A stretch of DNA of 64,000 bases, taken from assembly GCA_040900165.1 (NCBI GenBank), contig JBBDZM010000009.1, positions 1 through 64,000 on the forward strand, written 5' to 3'. This document shows, in pieces, positions 57,549 through 64,000 of the stretch. The stretch's first letter is position 1. Each line of letters starts with the position of its first letter. Under the pieces are notes generated by a model. The model was not told the origin of the DNA, did not search any database, and worked only from the letters and a program-made list of their open reading frames with translations. The translations under genes and the position numbers were made by a program. Source of the stretch: BOKZ01 sp040900165 (GTDB lineage: Bacteria > Patescibacteriota > UBA1384 > 2-12-FULL-50-11).

Positions 57549-59950
57549 CGGGTTGCCTGAACCTTTCGGCCGTATTTTTGACGACTAGCATTTTTAATCC
57601 AAATCGCCATTTCCTGGCTGCCGGCATTGGGGCTTTTTACCCCACGCATATTAAAGGGTTTGGACGGTTTCAAATCAATTAGAAGCTTAACATACGCCTG
57701 AAATCTATCAAGATTGGTTAAGTCCTCGGCGCTAACGCCCGGCAGCTCGTGAGTCAGAAATTCGGCATCTTCGGCACCAATCCGGTAGCTAATTAGCGTT
57801 CCCACGTTACCAATCACAGCATCGCGGACGTTCTCTGGTAGTTGGGCAAAATATTGGTTGGTGATATTCAAGTTAAGCCGGTATTTTCGGGCTTCCGCTA
57901 AAATTGTCGCAAAGGTATTAGTAGTGAAGTTTTGGAACTCGTCTACATACATATAGAAGTCCTGGCGTTGCTCTTCCGGCAGATCGGCCCGGCTAAAGGC
58001 AGCTACTTGCAGTTTTGAGACCAAGATTAGCCCAAGTAGATTGGCGTTGATGTCGCCGATTTTGCCTTTGGCTAAGTTTACAAAGAGAATTTTTTTATCA
58101 TCCATAATATTGCGAAAATTAAACGACGACGTCGGTTGGCCAATAATATTGCGCATTAAATCATTAGTCATAAACCGACCAAATTTGGAGATAAAATAGT
58201 TGTACATCTCCGATTTGTGGAAATCGGCGGTCTTAGCCAATTGTTGCTGCCAAAAGGCCTTAACAGCTGGATCGGCGACATTGGCAATCGCCTGTTCCCG
58301 AAAAGCATCGTCCGTAAACAATCTCGGCAGATCGATAATCGTTCCACCCCCTGGTTGAGCCATGACCGTCAACGCCGCGTTACGGGCCCAGTGCTCCCAC
58401 TGCGGTCCAACAATACCGGTGCGATTGGGGTCGAATAACTTATAGAAAATTTCGATTACTTCCTGAATAAGAAAATCGCGCTCCTCGGGTTTTGAAAACT
58501 CCAGCAAGTTTAGACCCAGCGGAAAACTGGTGTCGCTAGGATCAAAAAGGATTACATCGTTCGCCCGGTGGGTTGGCACTTTGGCGATTAAGCTCTCAAT
58601 CGCATCACCAAGTGGATCGATAAAACAGAGCCCGCGGCCGTTGTGCATATCCTGCTCGATCATCGTCTCAAAGAGCGTAGTTTTACCAGTACCAGTTTTA
58701 CCGATCATAAATAGGTGCCGGCGCCGGTCGTCGTCTTTAAGCCGCACCAGTTTGTTAATATCCCGATAAGCCGATTCCCCAATTACCACCCCAGCTGGTG
58801 GCAGATTTTCCGGGGCCGGTAAGGTTTTAGACATCTCCCACTTGAGCCCCGGCGTTTCCAGTAAACGGTTGGGCAGATGAAAAATGCTCGAAATTTCTTC
58901 GACGTTTAAGATCATCTTGGGGGCACCCGCAAACATTCTCAGTAGGTACTGTCGAGCAATGTTGTCGGACTTGGCTTTTTTATATTTAAAAGAATTAAAC
59001 TGCGGTGAGTAAAACTGGGAGAACCCGGAAATTAGCGCCATCAGATTCCCCTCGGCTTCGGCGGAATTTTGGCCAGTTGCAATAAGGCGAATAATTGTTT
59101 CGAAGCCGGTTTTTGACGACTTTTCTTCCAACCCTTTCATCACCTGCTCTTGCTGGGGGGTGTATTGCCGCGGTTTATTTGAATCAATTTGTTGGGTCGA
59201 TGGTTGTTTAACAGTATTGGCAATATTACCGGCGATTCGGCCAGCCGTTGATTGATTAACTAAATGCAGTTTATTTTCGGCCGCGTTTTGGGTGGCAATG
59301 TTACTGTGAATTCGCCAGGATTCGCTAATTGGCCTAATCAACATCTGCAAACCGACACCGGCATCGTTATTAACTTTGGTCATTACTGTTGTGATCGCGC
59401 TCAACGGATCGGCATCCATTGTCCGGTAGGTCTTAATCGGCAAGACAAAATTCTTGGCTTGTTCCATCACCGCCCCGGCAATGGCCGGGTTTGACATCGA
59501 GAAAATCGGTGGCGGGCTGGCGTAATGGACTTCGGCGGTGGGAAAGTAGCTGTGCAGCTGGCGTTCAACGATAGATTTAATGCGCTTCGGGCAAACAATT
59601 GAAAATTGAATCGACCCGCCAACCGAGCTAATCTCAAAACTAATATGGGCTGGGGTACTAAATAGCCAGTCAATAAAATGCCGCTGGTGGATAATTGTCG
59701 TCAACGAGGCAAAAAACTGCTCCATCGGCGAAATTAAGTCTTTAAAATCCTGCCCTCCCTTATTTTGCTCGGCCGCAGTTTTGGCGCTTTCTTTGGGGAT
59801 TGCTACCACCAAGCAAACCAACGATTTAACATCGGCAACGGTATCTTTTTTCTGAAACAATCTGAAAAACAGCATCAACCCAGCTGGTATAACAACCACT
59901 AAGGATAATATTAAATAAAGCGCAAATGTTGGGACGCTATCAAGCAGCAT
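57545..59950 (-). CDS. VirD4/TraG-like membrane ATPase, copy 2
   Basis: 801 residues from ATG 59950, which gives an 11-nt overlap with the upstream gene; a start at 59998 would overlap by 59 nt. Membrane helix about 8-30, N-terminal domain with matching order to copy 1, Walker A IGKTGTGKTTL (about 410), Walker B, and VDEFQNFTTNTFATILAEARKYRLNL, near-identical to copy 1. So the pair arose by tandem duplication. It lacks the long C-terminal tail. It may form hetero-oligomers with copy 1. Confidence 0.8.
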   Translation of the reverse strand: MLLDSVPTFALYLILSLVVVIPAGLMLFFRLFQKKDTVADVKSLVCLVVAIPKESAKTAAEQNKGGQDFKDLISPMEQFFASLTTIIHQRHFIDWLFSTPAHISFEISSVGGSIQFSIVCPKRIKSIVERQLHSYFPTAEVHYASPPPIFSMSNPAIAGAVMEQAKNFVLPIKTYRTMDADPLSAITTVMTKVNNDAGVGLQMLIRPISESWRIHSNIATQNAAENKLHLVNQSTAGRIAGNIANTVKQPSTQQIDSNKPRQYTPQQEQVMKGLEEKSSKTGFETIIRLIATGQNSAEAEGNLMALISGFSQFYSPQFNSFKYKKAKSDNIARQYLLRMFAGAPKMILNVEEISSIFHLPNRLLETPGLKWEMSKTLPAPENLPPAGVVIGESAYRDINKLVRLKDDDRRRHLFMIGKTGTGKTTLFETMIEQDMHNGRGLCFIDPLGDAIESLIAKVPTHRANDVILFDPSDTSFPLGLNLLEFSKPEERDFLIQEVIEIFYKLFDPNRTGIVGPQWEHWARNAALTVMAQPGGGTIIDLPRLFTDDAFREQAIANVADPAVKAFWQQQLAKTADFHKSEMYNYFISKFGRFMTNDLMRNIIGQPTSSFNFRNIMDDKKILFVNLAKGKIGDINANLLGLILVSKLQVAAFSRADLPEEQRQDFYMYVDEFQNFTTNTFATILAEARKYRLNLNITNQYFAQLPENVRDAVIGNVGTLISYRIGAEDAEFLTHELPGVSAEDLTNLDRFQAYVKLLIDLKPSKPFNMRGVKSPNAGSQEMAIWIKNASRQKYGRKVQATR

Positions 59951-60242
59951 CGTTTTGCGTTTCGTGTTCTTGGGCACTTGTTTCCATTTGGCTAGCAAGT
60001 TGGGCCTGTAGCTCTACAGCCGGTGGGTTCTCGGTCCCACTAACAACCGCCGATAAGTCATAGTGTTTTGGTTGCTCGGCTGGGGCACTCTGGGCTTGAT
60101 CGGGATGGGGGGTATTATGCTCTGGGGCTTGTTCAACTGTTTTCTCGGTGTGAGAAAATGTTGTTGACAGTTCGCCACCGTCAACACGTGGCGCTTCGAA
60201 TTGCTCCGAACCGTTCGGTAGTAGATCTCCCCTCTCAACCAT
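59940..60242 (-). CDS. Short acidic, low-complexity protein
   Basis: 100 residues rich in Gln, Glu, Pro and Ala (PEHNTPHPDQAQSAPAEQPK). It lacks a signal sequence, membrane helix or known motif. The end overlaps the ATPase copy 2 start by 11 nt, and it lies in the same orientation, so it is likely cotranscribed. It could be a disordered adaptor for the ATPases. Confidence 0.55.
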   Translation of the reverse strand: MVERGDLLPNGSEQFEAPRVDGGELSTTFSHTEKTVEQAPEHNTPHPDQAQSAPAEQPKHYDLSAVVSGTENPPAVELQAQLASQMETSAQEHETQNDAA

Positions 60243-60277
60243 ATTAAAAGTATACCAACCTCTTGAAAAACTGGAAG

Positions 60278-61408
60278 CTAAATTTTCAGATATTGAGCAT
60301 ACTTTTGTTTGAACGAACCGTCGTTAATTGCCAGGCGAATTTGGCGCATCAGCTCCAATAGAATATGAACATTATGATAGCTTAGTGCCCTGGCCGAATT
60401 AATCTCGTTGGCCAGATAGAGATGACGCAGATACGAGCGCGAAAATGTCCGGCAGGTTTGGCAGGCGCAGTCCGGATCGAGCGGCTGGTCGTCGTCGGTG
60501 TATTGGGCGGCGTCAATGCTTTTGCGTGAGAAATCTTTGGTTAGCCAGAACGAGCCGTGACGGGCGTAACGGGTGGGAATAACGCAGTCGAACATATCCA
60601 TACCTTTATCGACCATCCGAATTAAATCCACCGGCTCCCCTACTCCCATCAAATAATGGGGGCGGGCCTTGTCTAAAAGTGGCGCGACGAAATCGACCGC
60701 TTTGTTCATTAAATCCTTCCCCTCCGACTCAATCGCCACTCCCCCAACAGCAATGCCGTCGAATGGGCGTGATTGGATAGAATTAAGCGATTCCAGACGA
60801 TGCTCCTTAGAGAGTCCACCTTGGATAATCCCGAATAATGCCCTCCCCTGCTCCCCCATTTTTTGTTCATGCCAATAATTTATCGACCGCTCGGCCCAGC
60901 GCGCTGTACGGTTTATAGCATCACGGGAGCGCATTATTGTTGCCTCAATAGGCGGGCAATCATCCAAAACCATGGCGATATCGCTGCCCAGCTTGGATTG
61001 AATATCTAATACCCCCTCCGGCGTAAAAGTTAATTTTTTACCGTCTAGGTGAGATTGAAAGGTTACCCCATCAACAGTAGTTTTAGCCGTCTTTAGACGG
61101 GTCGAGCCAAGTGAATACGCTTGATAGCCGCCAGAGTCAGTTAGAATTGGTTTGTTCCAAGCGCTCCATTTCTGCAGACCGCCGTGCTTGGCGATTAAGT
61201 CCTCGCCCGGCCGCAGGTGCAAATGATAGGTATTGCCTAAAATTATCTCGCTGCCTAGTTGCTCCAATTCCCAAGGCATCAGACCGCGAACGGCGCCGTA
61301 GGTGCCAACCGGCATAAACACCGGGGTCTGGATTGTCCCGTGCGGCGTCTCCAGCTCTCCCGTGCGCGCTAGCGAATCAGCGAGCGTTTTGCTAACGGTG
61401 AATTTCAT
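60278..61408 (-). CDS. tgt: Queuine tRNA-ribosyltransferase
   Basis: 376 residues. The TIM barrel shows the catalytic motif LTDSGGYQAYSLG near 88-100 and the second Asp in FDCVIPTRYARHG near 273, with GGLSKEHRLES between. The zinc site is CACQTC near 313 with a His about 26 residues later. It exchanges guanine 34 for preQ1 in Asp, Asn, His and Tyr tRNAs. No queuosine synthesis gene is in the window, so preQ1 or queuine would be taken up. It overlaps the phosphatase gene by 17 nt. Confidence 0.95.
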   Translation of the reverse strand: MKFTVSKTLADSLARTGELETPHGTIQTPVFMPVGTYGAVRGLMPWELEQLGSEIILGNTYHLHLRPGEDLIAKHGGLQKWSAWNKPILTDSGGYQAYSLGSTRLKTAKTTVDGVTFQSHLDGKKLTFTPEGVLDIQSKLGSDIAMVLDDCPPIEATIMRSRDAINRTARWAERSINYWHEQKMGEQGRALFGIIQGGLSKEHRLESLNSIQSRPFDGIAVGGVAIESEGKDLMNKAVDFVAPLLDKARPHYLMGVGEPVDLIRMVDKGMDMFDCVIPTRYARHGSFWLTKDFSRKSIDAAQYTDDDQPLDPDCACQTCRTFSRSYLRHLYLANEINSARALSYHNVHILLELMRQIRLAINDGSFKQKYAQYLKI

Positions 61409-61922
61409 GGTTGGCGGGCGTCAGCTTGGTTGCCTGGACAAATACGTCGCCGGCAAAAACCAGCCGGTACATCTCCCCCATTAGGCACGGAAACTCGGCT
61501 TCTTGTTCGCTAACGTCATATGATCGCAAAACAGTCTCAATAACGTCTTGATGCGACACACAGACCACCTGCTCACCGGCGTGTTTGGCAATAATTGATT
61601 GGAAAAATTTAGGCAGGTGCTTACCGATACTGTAAAAACTGTCGTTGTCGTAAATTTCATAGAGATCTTGGCCAGTAATTACTTCGCCGGGAATCTCTGC
61701 CAACTCCTTGATAATGCTGGAGGTTTCTATCGTCCGATGGAGCGGGCTGGAGTAAATTGCGGTTGGGCGAAAGGCCTTGAGATACCGGCCGTTCCGGCGG
61801 GACTGGCTCTGACCTTTTTCGGTTAATCGGCGCCGGTCATCGACCGTTGGGTCGTTACTGTACGGGAAATCGGTTTGTCCGTGTCGCACCAAAAATATCA
61901 CTGTCTGAAGTTTCTTGGACAT
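61392..61922 (-). CDS. Histidine phosphatase (phosphoglycerate mutase-like)
   Basis: 176 residues. The RHG motif with the phospho-accepting His14 (FLVRHGQTDF) is followed by YSSPLHRTIETSSII and the second His in VVCVSHQDVIE. The fold is broad in substrate, so it cannot be assigned to glycolysis; gpmI already fills that step. It overlaps tgt and is transcribed with it. Confidence 0.85.
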   Translation of the reverse strand: MSKKLQTVIFLVRHGQTDFPYSNDPTVDDRRRLTEKGQSQSRRNGRYLKAFRPTAIYSSPLHRTIETSSIIKELAEIPGEVITGQDLYEIYDNDSFYSIGKHLPKFFQSIIAKHAGEQVVCVSHQDVIETVLRSYDVSEQEAEFPCLMGEMYRLVFAGDVFVQATKLTPANHEIHR

Positions 61923-61938
61923 ACGGTAATTTTACCAG

Positions 61939-62145
61939 CTATGCGGGTGGCCAGAAAGCAATAAATCGGCCTTCGATTGTTTTAACTTTTTCGGTTTCCC
62001 AGCTGGCTTGTTTGGCAAGTTTTTTTACCACAGCGTTGCGCTCGACTTGGGTTAGACGGTTGAACTTTTCGTTTTCTTGATCGGTTGCTACCCGGCCATT
62101 AGCGGCCAAGAACAAATCGGCAAAGCTGTAGGCGCAGTAGTGCAT
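61939..62145 (-). CDS. 68-residue protein of unknown function
   Basis: The frame lies 16 nt upstream of the histidine phosphatase, same strand. The sequence is mostly helical and charged (QENEKFNRLTQVERNAVVKKLAKQASWETEKVKTIEG) with an aromatic end (FIAFWPPA). It has no family I recognise. Its spacing suggests membership of the same operon as tgt. Confidence 0.5.
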   Translation of the reverse strand: MHYCAYSFADLFLAANGRVATDQENEKFNRLTQVERNAVVKKLAKQASWETEKVKTIEGRFIAFWPPA

Positions 62146-62184
62146 TAGCTCTAAATTGCCAGCTCAAAATTGACATTACAAGCC

Positions 62185-62213
62185 TTGCTTAGTAATTTTC
62201 CGCAGAGTATACT
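62185..62213 (+). promoter_or_regulatory. Promoter of the 104-residue gene
   Basis: TTGCTT (62185-62190) and TATACT (62208-62213) are 17 nt apart. Confidence 0.55.
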
Positions 62214-62248
62214 ATTCAGACCGCACGTTTGTACCAAGGAAATGCGTT

Positions 62249-62563
62249 ATGAGACAACAGGAAGTCACCGTACCTAAAATCGCCACTCTTCCCGACTCAC
62301 TGATGGGTTCCGCTGCCGTTGACCAGATCTATGTGACGTTTGGCGTACCAGCCGAATATCGCGATCAGGCTCGCTCGACGTTAGCCAACAACCTGGTGCC
62401 GATGGGAGATGTTGCTGGGAGAGATTTGGCGATATTCAACTCTTTACCCGAGGATAGTCGGGTGGAGTTGTGGGAGAAGATCGCCAAAGCCAATCTGGCC
62501 ATTACTAACGAGTTCAAGCAACTCATCGCCCAACCGCCCCCCGTACTTGTTCTTATCCCCTGA
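62249..62563 (+). CDS. 104-residue protein of unknown function
   Basis: Starts at ATG 62249 after an AAGGAA sequence. The protein has helical stretches (AEYRDQARSTLANNLVP; VELWEKIAKANLAITNEFKQLI) and a Pro-rich end. No family is recognised. It is monocistronic, with a strong terminator at 62579, and lies in an accessory-looking area next to the hydroxylase gene. Confidence 0.55.
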   Translation: MRQQEVTVPKIATLPDSLMGSAAVDQIYVTFGVPAEYRDQARSTLANNLVPMGDVAGRDLAIFNSLPEDSRVELWEKIAKANLAITNEFKQLIAQPPPVLVLIP

Positions 62564-62578
62564 CGCTTCGCGTCATCT

Positions 62579-62613
62579 CACGGCTCGCCGCCCCGGCGAG
62601 CCGTTCTCTTTTG
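62579..62613 (+). terminator. Terminator
   Basis: ACGGCTCGCC pairs perfectly with GGCGAGCCGT around a GCCCC loop, followed by TCTCTTTT. Confidence 0.85.
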
Positions 62614-62630
62614 CGCCCAAAAATCGTATC

Positions 62631-62659
62631 CTAGTAGGAGTTTGGTCTTTACCAACTAG
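62631..62659 (+). promoter_or_regulatory. Hairpin in the leader of the hydroxylase gene
   Basis: CCTAG pairs with CTAGG and TTGGT with ACCAA, with the loop CTTT and an internal loop TAGGAGT on one side. It lies 10 nt before the ATG and hides an AGGAG sequence that could be a ribosome-binding site. Confidence 0.4.
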
Positions 62660-62668
62660 GTGTCCACT

Positions 62669-63499
62669 ATGATTGAAAGACTTAAAAAACAACTATCATT
62701 GCGCGATGAAGAAACAGGAGAATTCAAGTATGGAAAGTTCTTCGCATTCTACATTGTGCAATACGCCCTCTTTGTCGCTCTTGGCTTGTCCGTTTTCTCG
62801 TCATGGGAAAACACATTCCAATCGCCTTGGTACAGCTACGTCGCCTGGTTCGTCGGAACCCACTTCGTCCTCTCCGGATTTGAGTGGGGATACCACCGCT
62901 ACCTGCTTCATACCGTTGTTGCTAGATGGTTTAAATCCCAGTGCGAGGCTCATACCCTGCACCACAGCCACACAGACGTAACAACGATCAAGAACCAATA
63001 CGAGATCCGTCACTCCCATCAAAACGAGGCAGCCACATTCCCTGTGTATGCCCTTTCAGCGTTCTGCGCTGTGTTCACGCCCCTGATTTGGGGACTGCAG
63101 TATCTACTTCCCGCCGCGCCAGTAATTATTGGCGGATACTCAGGAGTAATGTTCTCTTTGGTTCTTTACGAGGTGTACCACGCCGTAATGCACCTGGAGT
63201 ACGATAGGTACTGGCGTAGATGGGTGGAAAAATTCCACTTGGTTCGCCAGCTCTACGGCTTTCATCTGATGCATCATGCCAGCATTCGGATTAATCAGGC
63301 CATCGGAGGGTTCTTCTTCCTGCCAATATGGGACTGGGTATTCGGGACATACTTTGTACCGACCAGCAGTCTTCCGTTGCCAGGTCAGGAGCTACCCCAG
63401 CCTATTCCCAAGCCTCCACCAGCAAGGTGGTTAACAAGGAAACTGGACAAGATTACCAACAACGCCCAAAAACGTGTTGTGCTCAAATCCAGGCCCTAG
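62669..63499 (+). CDS. Fatty acid hydroxylase/desaturase superfamily membrane protein
   Basis: 276 residues from ATG 62669 (GTG 62660 is the alternative). Four to five membrane helices and a full set of di-iron histidines: HRYLLH near 79, HTLHHSHTD near 98, HAVMHLEYD near 176, and HLMHHASIR near 205. This pattern fits sterol desaturase or carotenoid hydroxylase-type enzymes that use O2. The substrate is unknown. Such an enzyme is unexpected in a host without lipid synthesis. The C-terminus is Pro-rich. Confidence 0.75.
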   Translation: MIERLKKQLSLRDEETGEFKYGKFFAFYIVQYALFVALGLSVFSSWENTFQSPWYSYVAWFVGTHFVLSGFEWGYHRYLLHTVVARWFKSQCEAHTLHHSHTDVTTIKNQYEIRHSHQNEAATFPVYALSAFCAVFTPLIWGLQYLLPAAPVIIGGYSGVMFSLVLYEVYHAVMHLEYDRYWRRWVEKFHLVRQLYGFHLMHHASIRINQAIGGFFFLPIWDWVFGTYFVPTSSLPLPGQELPQPIPKPPPARWLTRKLDKITNNAQKRVVLKSRP

Positions 63500-63523
63500 T
63501 TGATACTGCGGACACCTTTCCTT

Positions 63524-63554
63524 AAATGACCCACCCGTGTGGGTCATTTTTTTA
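63524..63554 (+). terminator. Terminator
   Basis: AATGACCCAC pairs with GTGGGTCATT around CCGT, followed by a run of seven T. Confidence 0.85.
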
Positions 63555-63562
63555 TGGCAACA

Positions 63563-63592
63563 AAAACCCGCTCCTACGAGCGGATTTTTGTG
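63563..63592. terminator. Terminator of the beta-helix gene
   Basis: AAAAACCCGCTC pairs with GAGCGGATTTTT around CTAC. It has A/T ends on both sides and would end the minus-strand gene at 63607. Confidence 0.75.
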
Positions 63593-63606
63593 TACTAACT
63601 AGAATC

Positions 63607-64000
63607 CTAGAACCAAGCGTTCCCTTGCTGTGGACCGCCGACGCGAATATTCTTGCCGCCGGTTACACCCTCATAGGCAGTGTCGAACCCTCTAACCACG
63701 TTGTGCTTAACTACGTTTCCGGTCCCGTCGTTAAATACTCCGTAATCACCGTGTGCTCCATCTTCCCCTTCGTCAAAGACCCGATTATTGGAGATGTTAC
63801 TGTCGTTGGCGAAACCGTAGATCCCAACGTCCGAATTACCACGAATGTTGTTAAAGCGCACTTCGGCGCCGTCAACATCAAACAGTAAAATGGCCGTGGC
63901 CGAAAAGCTGCTCGCCCCCAACCATTGATTACCCATGACCTGATTGTGTTGAATTGTGCCGATCGCTCCAAAGCCCAACTGGATGCTGTTAGCCGCCAAG
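63607..64000 (-). CDS. Right-handed beta-helix repeat protein (5' end outside window)
   Basis: At least 130 residues of C-terminal sequence; the start lies beyond the right edge. Repeats of the NxVxGN kind (IQHNQVMGNQW; VRFNNIRGNSDVGIYGF; ISNNRVFDEG; VKHNVVRGF) stack as parallel beta-helix turns. Such proteins bind or cleave polysaccharides and are usually secreted. The N-terminus with a possible signal peptide cannot be seen. Confidence 0.7.
   Translation of the reverse strand, partial: LAANSIQLGFGAIGTIQHNQVMGNQWLGASSFSATAILLFDVDGAEVRFNNIRGNSDVGIYGFANDSNISNNRVFDEGEDGAHGDYGVFNDGTGNVVKHNVVRGFDTAYEGVTGGKNIRVGGPQQGNAWF

Noticed and set aside
1..64000. CRISPR array, prophage or transposase
   Set aside because: No regularly spaced repeat array, cas gene, phage structural gene or transposase was found in any frame.
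1..64000. Alternative genetic code with UGA as glycine
   Set aside because: UGA ends pheS, ybeY, the NYN gene and several others at the family-typical length, and does not occur inside conserved domains.

Overview
This window looks like a chromosomal segment of a Candidate Phyla Radiation (Patescibacteria) bacterium; I cannot resolve the lineage. Supporting signs are compact genes with 1-14 nt overlaps, trimmed housekeeping proteins (RpoA without its C-terminal domain, PheRS without editing domain, AspRS without the GAD insertion), a PEGA/sortase/MreB envelope set, two VirD4/TraG-like ATPases, and no amino-acid or lipid pathway genes. UGA is used as stop, so this is not a code-25 lineage. One 100-N assembly gap lies at 18536-18635.

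Layout. 0.1-8.7 kb: rpoA-rplQ-rplM-rpsI, an exonuclease, an rbfA-like gene, pheS-pheT, aspS, a D,D-carboxypeptidase and an MscS-like membrane protein. 8.8-18 kb (mostly minus): rnc-nusB-rpmF, a leuS carrying a Nudix domain, tRNA-Ala(GGC), gpmI-eno, a SIS sugar-phosphate isomerase, and a tRNA-Ala(CGC) nested in a second tRNA-like structure. 18.3-26.2 kb: tRNA-Leu, sortase, PEGA protein, mreB, a WecG/TagA glycosyltransferase, nusA, clpC. 26.2-31.6 kb: an accessory stretch of small unknown genes around a single-domain LuxR regulator, dinB and lexA. 31.6-38.1 kb: AbrB-like, LytR_C, NYN nuclease, ABC exporter, CCA transferase, DUF3048. 38.3-43.1 kb: transglycosylase, HIT, rpsU-yqeY-ybeY-ftsA-ftsZ. 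43.2-48.4 kb: cobalamin-dependent ribonucleotide reductase (nrdJ), cobalamin adenosyltransferase, an ECF-type membrane protein behind an attenuated leader, and thioredoxin. 48.4-62.1 kb: UvrD-nuclease helicase, RluA-type synthase, secD-secF, two VirD4/TraG-like ATPases, tgt and a histidine phosphatase. The right end has accessory genes: a fatty-acid-hydroxylase-like protein and a partial beta-helix protein.

How parts work together. A LexA operator of the form GTTC-N7-GTTC lies in the lexA and dinB promoters, with variants upstream of an 88-residue orphan and of nrdJ, suggesting an SOS regulon that includes dNTP supply. The nrdJ locus groups reductase, cofactor adenosylation, a probable vitamin importer and a reductant. 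Many genes have a -10 hexamer exactly 6 nt before ATG, so leaderless mRNAs are probably common, beside Shine-Dalgarno genes and short coupled leader ORFs.

The most unusual content is non-coding. One structured RNA family occurs three times (8756-8888, 27877-28013, 38132-38271), with long arms that differ in sequence but keep pairing around a conserved core. A second family occurs at 21934-22116, at 43198-43478 and across the assembly gap. A further minus-strand RNA gene at 31373-31554 has a strong promoter and a terminator. None of these matches an RNA family I recognise.
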